DNA from: JAIOPA01 sp036522895
GTDB taxonomy: Bacteria > Eisenbacteria > RBG-16-71-46
Assembly (NCBI GenBank): GCA_036522895.1
Contig: DATDEX010000237.1
Span: forward strand, 1-9,188
Direction: 5' to 3'
Length of the DNA: 9,188 bases
Shown here: positions 1 through 6,704 of the stretch, piece after piece
Layout: each line of letters starts with the position of its first letter
How positions within the stretch are numbered: position 1 is the stretch's first letter
Position numbers and translations under genes: made by a program
Notes under the pieces: generated by a model
Told to the model about the DNA's origin: nothing
The model's input: the letters and a program-made list of their open reading frames with translations, nothing else
Databases searched by the model: none

Positions 1-624
1 CTCCGCGGCCGCGAGCACCTCGGCGCCCGCCGCGACGAGCGCCAGCGGCATCCCGTCGCCGTCCAGCTCGAGCATCTCCAGCTGCTCGGGCTCGCGGGCG
101 GCGACCAGCGCGCGCAGCTCCTCGGGCCGCGGCAGCTCCGAGAGCTCCTTCAACCCGAAGTAGTTCAGGAACTCGGGCGTCGAGCCGTAGAGGAGCGGCC
201 GGCCGACGACCGTGGAGCGGCCCTTGATGGTCACGAGCGAGCGCTCGAGCAGGGTGGCGAGCGTTCCGCTCGAGTCCACGCCGCGGATCGCCTCGATCTC
301 GCTCTTCGTGACCGGCTGCTTGTAGGCGATGATCGCCAGCGTCTCGAGCGCGGCGCGAGAGAGCCGCATGCGCCGCTTGCCGCGCAGCATGCGGGCCACC
401 CACTCGTGCTGCTCGGCCGTCGTGGTCACGATCCAGCCGCCGGCCATTTCGCGCACCTCGACGCCGGCGTCGCGGGCGCGATAGTCGTCCGCGAGGGCGC
501 GTAGCGATTCGGTCACCGCCTCGGGAGCGGCCTCGAGCGCGTCGGCGAGCATCGTCAGCGTGAGCGGCTGGTCGGACGAGAACAGCAGCGCTTCAACCGC
601 CGAGCGCAGATTGAGCGGAGCCAT
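1..624 (-). CDS. scpB: Segregation and condensation protein B (ScpB), C-terminus cut by window edge
   Basis: ScpB is the winged-helix accessory subunit of the bacterial SMC-ScpAB condensin, which binds the kleisin ScpA and helps compact and segregate the chromosome. The visible part is 208 codons from an ATG at 624 and stays open to base 1, so the end is missing. Residues 1-80 form the first winged helix (AVEALLFSSDQPLT near 9-22). Residues 85-160 form the second, with hallmark family sequences AIIAYKQPVTKSEIEAIRGV (97-116), GRPLLYGSTPEFLNYFG (141-157) and LKELSELP. A GGAAAGG Shine-Dalgarno-like sequence lies 10 nt before the ATG (complement of 635-641). The start lies inside scpA (32 bp overlap), which suggests translational coupling. 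Residues after about 170 are acidic and Ala-rich, typical of the variable ScpB tail. The identification is secure; only the end is unknown. Confidence 0.95.
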   Translation of the reverse strand, partial: MAPLNLRSAVEALLFSSDQPLTLTMLADALEAAPEAVTESLRALADDYRARDAGVEVREMAGGWIVTTTAEQHEWVARMLRGKRRMRLSRAALETLAIIAYKQPVTKSEIEAIRGVDSSGTLATLLERSLVTIKGRSTVVGRPLLYGSTPEFLNYFGLKELSELPRPEELRALVAAREPEQLEMLELDGDGMPLALVAAGAEVLAAAE

Positions 625-1507
625 CGGGGTGCGACCTTTCCGGGAGGCGGGGCAGGATCAGGATGTCGTCGAAGTTCGCATCCTGGACGCAGAGCACCGT
701 GCCGAGCTTGATGAGCTCGAGCAGGGCCATGAACGAAACGATGATCTCCATCCGGGCGTGGGCTTGCTCCATGATCGTCGAGAACAGGAGCCGGCCGTCC
801 TCGGCCACGGTCCGGGCGATGAGCGACATTTTGTCCTCGATGTCGTAGTCCTCGGTCTGGACCGCGTAGACCTGGCGCTCGGGGCGCCGCGCCATGACCC
901 GCTGCAGCGCGCCGAGCAGGTCGAAGAGCGACGCGGGCGCGAGCGGGAGCGGGCCGGCGTCGTCCTCGGTCGGCACCATGCCGCGCTCGTGCAGCGCGCG
1001 CCGCAGGCCCTCGCGCTCCTGCATGCCGAGCGACGCCTCCTTGTAGAGGCGGTACTCGAGCAGGCGCTGGACGAGCTCCTCGCGCGGGTCGCCTTCGTCC
1101 TCCTCGTCGCCGGACGACGGCAGCGGCAGCAGCATCTTGGCCTTGATACGCATGAGCGTCGCGGCCATCACGAGGAACTCTCCCGCGACGTCGAGGTCGA
1201 GGAGGCGCATGAGCTCGATGTACTGGAGGTACTGCTGGGTGATGCGCGCGATCGGGATGTCGTGGATGTCGATCTCGTCGCGCTTGAGGAGGTGCATGAG
1301 CAGGTCGAGCGGGCCCTCGAAGCGCGGCAGCTTGAACGTCACGCCGGGACGCACCGGGCGAACGAGCGGTCCCCCGTCGCGGTCGCGCGCCGCGGGGCTC
1401 TCGACACTCAGGTCGGCGAGCGTGGGCCCGCCCGCGCGAAGCGGGGGCCCGGCGGCATCGGGCCCGCCGGGTTCGAGCGCGGTCCGGTCCTTGCGTCGAT
1501 CGCTCAC
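593..1507 (-). CDS. scpA: Segregation and condensation protein A (ScpA, kleisin)
   Basis: ScpA is the kleisin subunit that bridges the SMC heads in the bacterial condensin complex. Read from a GTG at 1507 the product is 304 aa. The N-terminal SMC-neck-binding domain starts at FKLPRFEGPLDLLMHLLKRD (58-77), followed by IDIHDIPIARITQQYLQYIE (79-98) and the helical stretch AATLMRIKAKMLLPLP (115-130). An acidic linker (SSGDEEDEGD, 131-140) follows. The C-terminal winged helix is near 240-285 (TIMEQAHARMEIIVSFMALL, then ELIKLG). The GTG at 1507 overlaps the trpS stop as GTGA, the usual coupled arrangement, so I chose it. It adds a 55-residue Pro/Gly-rich, probably disordered N-terminus. The alternative GTG at 1342 (just before TFKLPRFEG) would give 249 aa, closer to usual ScpA length. 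Function is secure, the start less so. Confidence 0.93.
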   Translation of the reverse strand: MSDRRKDRTALEPGGPDAAGPPLRAGGPTLADLSVESPAARDRDGGPLVRPVRPGVTFKLPRFEGPLDLLMHLLKRDEIDIHDIPIARITQQYLQYIELMRLLDLDVAGEFLVMAATLMRIKAKMLLPLPSSGDEEDEGDPREELVQRLLEYRLYKEASLGMQEREGLRRALHERGMVPTEDDAGPLPLAPASLFDLLGALQRVMARRPERQVYAVQTEDYDIEDKMSLIARTVAEDGRLLFSTIMEQAHARMEIIVSFMALLELIKLGTVLCVQDANFDDILILPRLPERSHPDGSAQSALGG

Positions 1508-2553
1508 TCGGGTTCCACGAGGGACTTGACGCCCATCGCGCTCCGCACCTGGTCCATGGTCTGCCGCGCCACCTCGCGCGCGCGGCGCGTGCCGTCGCGC
1601 AGCACGTCGCGCACGGCATCCGGGTCCTTCTCCCATCGCAACCGCCGCTCGCGGATGGGCGCGAGCGACTCGTTCATGACCTCCGCGAGGTGCTTCTTGT
1701 CGGCCACGCATCCCAGCTTCCCCGCGCGGCAGAGGGCCGCGATCGAGTCCGCCTCGGCGGGGTTGAACTTGCGGTGATACTCCCACACGACGCAGCCCGG
1801 ATGGCCATCGTTTTCGTCCGCCTCGGGCCGGCCCGGGTCGTCCTTGCGGACTTTTTTCGGGTCCGTGTACGCCTGCTTGACCTTTTGCTCCAGCTCGCCC
1901 GGCTCCTCGGCGAGCAGGATCGTGTTTCCGAGGCTCTTCGACATGCGCTTCCCGTCCAGCCCGCGCAGCCGCGCGAACGCGGTGATCTGCGGCTCGGGCT
2001 CGGGGAACACGGGCGCGCGGTCCTGGCAATAGACGAAGTTGAAGCGGCGCGCGAGCTCGCGGGTCAGCTCCACGTGCGGCACCTGGTCCTCGCCCACCGG
2101 GACGTGCGTCGCGCGGTAGAGCAGGATGTCGGCCGCCTGGAGCACGGAGTAGCCCAGGTGGCCGTACGAGATTGTCTGCTCGTCCATGCCGAGGTCGCGG
2201 ATCTGCTCCTTGAGCGTCGGGATCCGCTCCAGCCGGGCCTTGGAGACGAGCATGGAGAGGAGCAGGTGGAGCTCGGCGTGCTCCTTCACCGCCGACTGGA
2301 CGAACAGCACGCTCCGGGCCGGGTCGAGGCCGGCGCCGAGCCAGTCCAGCACCATCTCCCAGGTGTGGCTCTGGAGGCGCGAGGTGTCCTCGTAGGCCGT
2401 GGTCAACATGTGCCAGTCGGCCACCATGTGGAAGTTGGTCCAGCCCGAGTCCTGGAGTCGGACCCAGTTCTCCAGCGCGCCCACGTAGTTGCCGAGGTGG
2501 AGCCGGCCGGTGGGTCGCATGCCGGAGAGGATGCGGCCAGTGGCGCTCGGCAT
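1504..2553 (-). CDS. trpS: Tryptophanyl-tRNA synthetase (TrpRS)
   Basis: This class I aminoacyl-tRNA synthetase charges tRNA-Trp with tryptophan using ATP in the cytoplasm. The product is 349 aa, normal for bacterial TrpRS. The HIGH-type signature is HLGN at 19-22 within SGMRPTGRLHLGNYVGALEN, and the KMSKS loop is GKRMSKSLGN at 201-210. Other family marks are ADWHML (45-50), FVQSAVKEHAEL (84-95) and PVGEDQVPHVELTRELARRFN (152-172). A frame extends 21 codons upstream to 2616, but the ATG at 2553 has a GAGGGA ribosome-binding site 6 nt upstream and starts where TrpRS normally starts. A probable promoter sits at 2588-2616. Cysteines 254, 275 and 282 plus Asp285 occupy the spacing of the [4Fe-4S] motif known in some TrpRS, with the last ligand changed. 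It is the first gene of a trpS-scpA-scpB unit. Confidence 0.97.
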   Translation of the reverse strand: MPSATGRILSGMRPTGRLHLGNYVGALENWVRLQDSGWTNFHMVADWHMLTTAYEDTSRLQSHTWEMVLDWLGAGLDPARSVLFVQSAVKEHAELHLLLSMLVSKARLERIPTLKEQIRDLGMDEQTISYGHLGYSVLQAADILLYRATHVPVGEDQVPHVELTRELARRFNFVYCQDRAPVFPEPEPQITAFARLRGLDGKRMSKSLGNTILLAEEPGELEQKVKQAYTDPKKVRKDDPGRPEADENDGHPGCVVWEYHRKFNPAEADSIAALCRAGKLGCVADKKHLAEVMNESLAPIRERRLRWEKDPDAVRDVLRDGTRRAREVARQTMDQVRSAMGVKSLVEPE

Positions 2554-2559
2554 GGGCGA

Positions 2560-2565
2560 TCCCTC
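2560..2565 (-). promoter_or_regulatory. Ribosome-binding site of trpS
   Basis: The minus strand reads GAGGGA, separated by 6 nt from the ATG at 2553. It decides the start in favour of this ATG over the longer open frame beginning at 2616. Confidence 0.75.
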
Positions 2566-2587
2566 GCGGTTTGAGTTCAGGCGGCGG

Positions 2588-2616
2588 AGACTATCGAACG
2601 CCCCCAGAGGGGTCAA
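2588..2616 (-). promoter_or_regulatory. Probable sigma70-type promoter of trpS-scpA-scpB
   Basis: On the minus strand TTGACC (complement of 2611-2616) is followed after exactly 17 nt by TAGTCT (complement of 2588-2593). The -35 matches five of six consensus bases. The -10 keeps the most conserved T, A and final T. Transcription would begin near 2581, giving a leader of about 28 nt before the trpS ATG. An upstream frame start at 2616 would lie inside the promoter, which further supports the 2553 start. This is a visual match without experimental support. Confidence 0.55.
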
Positions 2617-2627
2617 GGATTCCGGGG

Positions 2628-2644
2628 TTCATGTAGTGCATGAA
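2628..2644. repeat. Short inverted repeat upstream of the trpS promoter
   Basis: TTCATG (2628-2633) and CATGAA (2639-2644) form a perfect 6-bp dyad around a 5-nt centre (TAGTG). It ends 11 bp upstream of the -35 box of the predicted trpS promoter and lies in an unusually AT-rich patch for this window. It could be a regulator-binding site. The short length means chance cannot be excluded. Confidence 0.3.
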
Positions 2645-2697
2645 GCTCACGTGGTGCGTGGGGCGAGGCGGGCGACCGGGGAGGTGCGACGCCGGCA

Positions 2698-2714
2698 CGG
2701 GCGGCTCTCGCCCG
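2698..2714 (-). terminator. GC hairpin just after the phosphatase stop, possible terminator
   Basis: CGGGCG (2698-2703) and CGCCCG (2709-2714) pair perfectly around a 5-nt loop, beginning 7 nt after the TGA of the SpoIIE-type phosphatase. No T-run follows, so this is not a canonical intrinsic terminator. It may still terminate or protect the mRNA 3' end, as U-less hairpins are thought to do in high-GC bacteria. Confidence 0.35.
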
Positions 2715-2721
2715 CGCGACC

Positions 2722-4518
2722 TCAGGCGCGGGCGGCCAGCTTGCGCATGACGAGCAGCGTCAGGTCGTCGCCGAGCCCGCCCTCGCCCGCCCAGTCCAGG
2801 ACCGCGGCCACGATGTCCTGCGTGAGCTCGCGCGCGTTGTGCTCCGGGTGCGAGCGGACGAGCCGCTCGATGCGCGCCGGGCCGAACTGCTCACCGTGCT
2901 CGTCCTCGGCCTCGGACACGCCGTCGGTGTAGAGCACCACGACGTCGCCGTCCGCGAGCGCGAGCGGCCGCTCCTCGTACTGCGTGTCCTCCAGCACGCC
3001 CAGCGCCACGCCCCCGTCGGAGAGCTCCTCGGTCGTGCCGTCGGCGCGCAGCAGCAGCGGCGGATTGTGGCCGGCGTTGCTGAAGATGAGCACGCCGTTC
3101 CGCCAGTCCAGGACGCCGTAGAACGCGGTCACGAACCGGTCGCGCTCGGTGCTCTCGTGCAGGAGGTGGTTCACCTTCCGCATGACGGCCCGGATGGCGT
3201 ACTCGTTGCGGATCTCGGCGAGCAGGCTCATGCGGAACCCGGCCATGAGCAGCGCGGCCGGAATGCCCTTCCCCGAGACGTCGGCGATCGCGAGCCCGAG
3301 CCGCGTGTCGCTCACGGCGATGAAGTCGTAGTAGTCGCCGCCCACCTGCGCGTGCGAGATCGACGTGCCCGCGAGGTCGAACCCCGGAACGCGCGGAGCG
3401 GACGCCGGCAGGAACGAGCGCTGGATGTCGCGCGCGATGGCCAGCTCCTTCTCCAGCCGGCGGGCCTCGACGCGCTCGCGCGCGGTCCGCGCCCGCTCCA
3501 CCGCCATCGCGGCCTGCACCGCGAACGCGGCCAGCAGCTCGAGGTGGCCGTCGTGGTAGACGTCCAGGTGGTCGCTCTCGAGATTGAACACCCCCGTCAC
3601 GCGGCCCTCGAACATCATCGGGGTGGCGATCTCGCTGCGCGTCGTGTGCCGGGCGGCGACGTAGCGGGAGTCCTTGCGCACGTCGGGCACGATGACGCTC
3701 TGGCCGCTCTTCGCGACCCAGCCGACGATGCCCTGCCCGATCTGGAGATCGAACGCGGACTCGGAGCCCTCGGGATAGCCCTGCGCGGACACCATCTCCA
3801 GCGTCGCCGTGTTGCGCGTCACGAGGTAGATCGCCGCCGCGTCGTAGTCGACGACCTGGCGGAGCGATACGAGGATCGCGGCGACGACGTCCTCCAGCTC
3901 GAACGGCATCGCGAGCGCGCGGGTGACCTCGAGCAGCACGTTCTTCTCGAGCGCGCGCCGCTCGATCTCCTGCGACAGGAGCGCGTAGTCGAGCGCGAAC
4001 GACACGCTCTCCGCCGCCACCTCGAGCCGATCGAAGTCGGCGGCGGTGAACTCGCCCCCGCGCTTGCCCAGGCACTCGATGGCGCCGAACGGCTCGCCGC
4101 GCCGGTAGAGCGGCAGGACGAGCGCGGAGCGGCCCGGCTCCCCCCCGGACTCGAGCCCCGGCGGGCGCGGGTCCTCCGGGCCCAGGCGCAGCGCGGCGCC
4201 GCTCGTCATGACGTAGCCGGCCAGCCCCTCGCCGCGGTTCTGGCGAAGCTCCCGGGACGGTGCGCCGCCGTTCGCGAACTCGTGGGCCACGAGCCGCCGG
4301 CCGCCGCTGCGGGCCACCCAGATGCGCACCGTCTCGCAGTCGACGAGGCGCCGGCACTGGCGGGTGGCGGCGTGCAGGAGGTCGGTGAACCGCTCGGGCC
4401 CCCCGATCCCGTCGGGACCGATGAGCGACTGGGGCGAGATGCGCGGCAGGAGGGGTTCGGCGGCCGACTCGGGCGGCACGGCCGCGGCGGGGGTGCCGCT
4501 CGTTCGTTCGGAGGTCAC
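2722..4518 (-). CDS. GAF-GAF-SpoIIE (RsbU-like) PP2C-family serine phosphatase
   Basis: This is a predicted cytoplasmic signalling phosphatase of 598 aa. Two GAF sensor domains (about 40-180, and 190-342 with GQGIVGWVAKSGQSVIVPDV at 261-280) precede a charged helical linker (340-370, ERVEARRLEKELAIARDIQR). The SpoIIE catalytic domain follows (about 375-592). Its metal-binding motifs are intact: GGDYYDF (393-399), ADVSGKG (412-418), NAGHNPP (481-487), YTDGVSEAED (530-539) and GDDLTLLV (583-590). RsbU/SpoIIE relatives dephosphorylate anti-anti-sigma (STAS) proteins in partner-switching control of sigma factors. No STAS or anti-sigma kinase gene is visible here, so the target is unknown. The start is a GTG at 4518, with an in-frame TAG four codons upstream and a weak ribosome-binding site. 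A GTG at codon 14 is an alternative. There is no signal peptide or membrane segment. It is divergent from the assembly ATPase gene across 147 bp. Confidence 0.92.
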   Translation of the reverse strand: MTSERTSGTPAAAVPPESAAEPLLPRISPQSLIGPDGIGGPERFTDLLHAATRQCRRLVDCETVRIWVARSGGRRLVAHEFANGGAPSRELRQNRGEGLAGYVMTSGAALRLGPEDPRPPGLESGGEPGRSALVLPLYRRGEPFGAIECLGKRGGEFTAADFDRLEVAAESVSFALDYALLSQEIERRALEKNVLLEVTRALAMPFELEDVVAAILVSLRQVVDYDAAAIYLVTRNTATLEMVSAQGYPEGSESAFDLQIGQGIVGWVAKSGQSVIVPDVRKDSRYVAARHTTRSEIATPMMFEGRVTGVFNLESDHLDVYHDGHLELLAAFAVQAAMAVERARTARERVEARRLEKELAIARDIQRSFLPASAPRVPGFDLAGTSISHAQVGGDYYDFIAVSDTRLGLAIADVSGKGIPAALLMAGFRMSLLAEIRNEYAIRAVMRKVNHLLHESTERDRFVTAFYGVLDWRNGVLIFSNAGHNPPLLLRADGTTEELSDGGVALGVLEDTQYEERPLALADGDVVVLYTDGVSEAEDEHGEQFGPARIERLVRSHPEHNARELTQDIVAAVLDWAGEGGLGDDLTLLVMRKLAARA

Positions 4519-4665
4519 CCGCCGACGCTAGCACGCGGCCCGGAGACCAGCCAGCAGTGCCACGCCGTAACCCGCGCCGGCAAGCCCCGAGACGCACCTC
4601 AACCTGTCCCCGGGGGCCGCCGATACCTTGCTCACTGGAATCCCCTCCCCGGCCCGGAGCTCCCC
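4519..4665. other. Divergent intergenic region between phosphatase and assembly ATPase genes
   Basis: These 147 bp should hold the promoters of both divergent genes. I see no convincing -35/-10 pair on either strand. The part nearest the ATPase gene carries a GGAG ribosome-binding site (4656-4659), 6 nt before its ATG. An in-frame TAG on the minus strand (in CTAGC, about 4528-4532) bounds the phosphatase frame. Confidence 0.5.
4656..4659 (+). promoter_or_regulatory. Ribosome-binding site of the assembly ATPase gene
   Basis: GGAG lies 6 nt before the ATG at 4666. It settles the start, because the same frame stays open without a stop as far back as 2839. The MshEN consensus also begins within seven residues of this ATG. 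Confidence 0.7.
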
Positions 4666-6633
4666 ATGGCGAGTGCACACAAGCGACTCGGCGAGATGCT
4701 GATCGAAGCGAACCTGCTCACGAGCGCCGAGCTGGATGCGGCCATCACGGCGCAGAACAAGTCCGGCGGCATGCTCGGCGAGACGCTCGTCAAGCTCGGC
4801 ATGGTCAAGGAGTCCGACCTCCTCGCCCTGCTCCAGCGACAGCTCAACATCCCGCTCCTCGACCTCGACGTCGTGGCCGCCGACGAGCTGGCCCTCGCGA
4901 AGGTCAAGGAGGAGATGGCGCGCCGCTACCTCGCGCTCCCCATCGAGATCGAGGGCCGGAACACGCTGGTCGTGGCCATGGCCGATCCGCTCAACGTCTC
5001 GGCGCTCGAGGACCTCCGCTTCCACGCCGGCATGTTCATCAAGCCGGTGCTCGCCGCCCCGACCCAGCTCGTCGCGGCCATCGAGCGCTACTACCACCTC
5101 GACAGCTCGATGAACGAGGTCGTTCAGAGCATCATCCAGAGCGAGAACGAAGTGGTCGTGAACGCGTTCGCCGAGAGCGACGAGCGCCAGGCGATCGAGG
5201 AGCTGATGCGCGAGGCCGAAGGCCGGCCGATCGTGCGGCTCGCGAACTGGCTGCTGCACCGCGCCGTCGAAGAGGGCGCGAGCGACATTCACATCGAGCC
5301 GCAGAGCAACGAGCTCGTCGTGCGCCTGCGCGTGGACGGTCTCCTGCGCGAGGAACAGCGCCTGCCCAAGTGGACGCAGGGCGCGATCGTGTCGCGGATC
5401 AAGGTGCTCGCGAACCTCGACATCGCCGAGAAGCGTCTGCCGCAGGACGGCCGACTCGTGGCCGAGATCGCCGGCCGTCGCATCGACCTGCGCGTCTCGA
5501 CGCTCCCGCTCACGAACGGCGAGAAGGTCGTGATGCGCGTCGTGGACTCGCGCCGCTCGAACGTGCAGCTCGGCGACCTCGGAATGAACGAGTCCGACCT
5601 CGCGAAGCTCAAGCGGTTCCTCGCCCGCCCGCAGGGCATCGTGCTGGTGACCGGCCCCACGGGCTCGGGCAAGACGACGCTCATCTACGCGGCGCTCCAG
5701 AGCATTCGCGACGTGTCGCGCAACATCACCACGGTCGAGGACCCGGTCGAGTTCCAGATCCCGGGCCTGAACCAGGTGCAGGTCGACGAGAAGGCCAAGA
5801 AGACGTTCGCGAACGCGCTCCGCGCGATCCTCCGCCAGGACCCGGACGTGATCATGATCGGCGAAATCCGCGACCGCGAGACCGCCCAGATCGCGTTCCG
5901 CGCCTCGGTGACCGGCCACCTCGTGCTGAGCACCGTGCACACGAACGACGCCGCGAGCGCGGTGACCCGGCTGATCGACCTCGGCCTCGAGCCGTTCATG
6001 GTCGCGAGCTCGCTGATCGGTGTGGTGAGCATGCGGCTCGTGCGCGTGATCTGCACGCGCTGCAAGGAGGCCTACGAGGTCGACGCCGCGACGCTCAACC
6101 GGATCGGCGGATCCACGACCGGGGATGGCCGCGTGACGCTCTACCGCGGCGCCGGCTGCCCGCAGTGCCGGCAGATCGGGTACAGCGGCCGGCTCGGCAT
6201 CTACGAAGTGCTCGAGGTCGACGACACGATGCGCAGCCACATCGTCCGCGGCGTGGCCGACAGCGAGCTGCGGAAGCTCGCCGTGCAGGAGGGCATGCAC
6301 CCGATCGGCGAGGACGGACTGGAGAAGGTGCTCCGCGGCTCCACGACGGTCGAGGAGGTGTCGCGCGTCGTCTACCTCGCCGAACAGGGCGTGAAGGTGT
6401 GCGGCTCGTGCAGCACCGTGATCGCGCAGGAGTTCGAGTACTGCTACCACTGCGGGCACTTCGTGGGCGAGCACTGCCCGAGCTGCAACCGCCGCGTCGA
6501 GGCCCAGTGGGGGTTCTGTCCGACCTGCGGCACGGCGGCGAAGCGCAGCGCCGCGGAGTCGCCGAAGCGCGACGGCCGCAAGCACTCCTTCGCGCGCGAG
6601 AAACCGTCCGGCGAGCTCCGGCGAGCCTCCTGA
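4666..6633 (+). CDS. PilB/GspE-type assembly ATPase with MshEN domain and C-terminal double zinc ribbon
   Basis: This hexameric cytoplasmic ATPase powers pilus or pseudopilus extension (type IV pilus or type II secretion). The product is 655 aa; typical relatives end near 560-570. The MshEN domain (1-140) has two 24-residue motifs at 7-30 (RLGEMLIEANLL...) and 36-59 (MLGETLVKLGMV...), the pattern of c-di-GMP-binding MshE-type ATPases. The ATPase core has Walker A GPTGSGKTT (330-338), Asp box TTVEDPVEF (355-363), Walker B IMIGEIRDRET (396-406) and His box TGHLVLSTVHTNDA (416-429). The usual tetracysteine zinc site is C463/C466 with C498/C501. After TTVEEVSRVVYLAEQ an extra tail holds CxxC pairs at 579/582, 593/596, 604/607 and 618/621, then a basic stretch (623-655). 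The start is an ATG with GGAG 6 nt upstream. The frame is open far upstream, but that part is antisense to the phosphatase. PilB versus GspE cannot be settled, as no pilus or secretion partner is in view. Confidence 0.94.
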   Translation: MASAHKRLGEMLIEANLLTSAELDAAITAQNKSGGMLGETLVKLGMVKESDLLALLQRQLNIPLLDLDVVAADELALAKVKEEMARRYLALPIEIEGRNTLVVAMADPLNVSALEDLRFHAGMFIKPVLAAPTQLVAAIERYYHLDSSMNEVVQSIIQSENEVVVNAFAESDERQAIEELMREAEGRPIVRLANWLLHRAVEEGASDIHIEPQSNELVVRLRVDGLLREEQRLPKWTQGAIVSRIKVLANLDIAEKRLPQDGRLVAEIAGRRIDLRVSTLPLTNGEKVVMRVVDSRRSNVQLGDLGMNESDLAKLKRFLARPQGIVLVTGPTGSGKTTLIYAALQSIRDVSRNITTVEDPVEFQIPGLNQVQVDEKAKKTFANALRAILRQDPDVIMIGEIRDRETAQIAFRASVTGHLVLSTVHTNDAASAVTRLIDLGLEPFMVASSLIGVVSMRLVRVICTRCKEAYEVDAATLNRIGGSTTGDGRVTLYRGAGCPQCRQIGYSGRLGIYEVLEVDDTMRSHIVRGVADSELRKLAVQEGMHPIGEDGLEKVLRGSTTVEEVSRVVYLAEQGVKVCGSCSTVIAQEFEYCYHCGHFVGEHCPSCNRRVEAQWGFCPTCGTAAKRSAAESPKRDGRKHSFAREKPSGELRRAS

Positions 6634-6634
6634 C

Positions 6635-6653
6635 GCCCGGCACACCGCCGGGC
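6635..6653 (+). terminator. GC hairpin after the assembly ATPase, possible terminator
   Basis: GCCCGGC (6635-6641) and GCCGGGC (6647-6653) form a perfect 7-bp stem with a 5-nt loop (ACACC), starting one base after the TGA. No T-tract follows, so termination is plausible but unproven. If it terminates, the downstream thioredoxin-like gene needs its own promoter in the remaining 45 bp, and I see none. Confidence 0.4.
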
Positions 6654-6704
6654 TAGACTGGGCGGCGTGACGCGCTTCGTTCACCGACCGCCGCGGCCGT
6701 GGGG

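Noticed and set aside
560..2574. Plus-strand open frames of 60 to 405 codons across trpS, scpA and scpB
   Set aside because: They are antisense to three clear housekeeping genes, their composition is biased, and no domain or ribosome-binding site supports them.
2648..2653. CACGTG hexamer upstream of trpS
   Set aside because: A single 6-bp palindrome with no second copy or known bacterial regulator context is not enough to call a site.
4544..4563. Sigma54-like TGGCAC element on the minus strand upstream of the phosphatase gene
   Set aside because: The GC of the would-be -12 element is about two bases too close to the GG of the -24 element, and the TTGC core is absent.
2839..4665. Long plus-strand open frame joined in frame to the 5' end of the assembly ATPase, which would give a 1264-residue protein
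   Set aside because: It is antisense to the well-conserved GAF-GAF-SpoIIE gene, its translation is Arg/His/Ala-rich with no domain, and the MshEN domain begins at the ATG at 4666, which has its own GGAG site.
4528..6684. 718-codon minus-strand open frame opposite the assembly ATPase
   Set aside because: It is a mirror of the GC-rich codon usage of the real gene. Its translation is Arg/Ala/His/Val-rich with no recognisable motif.
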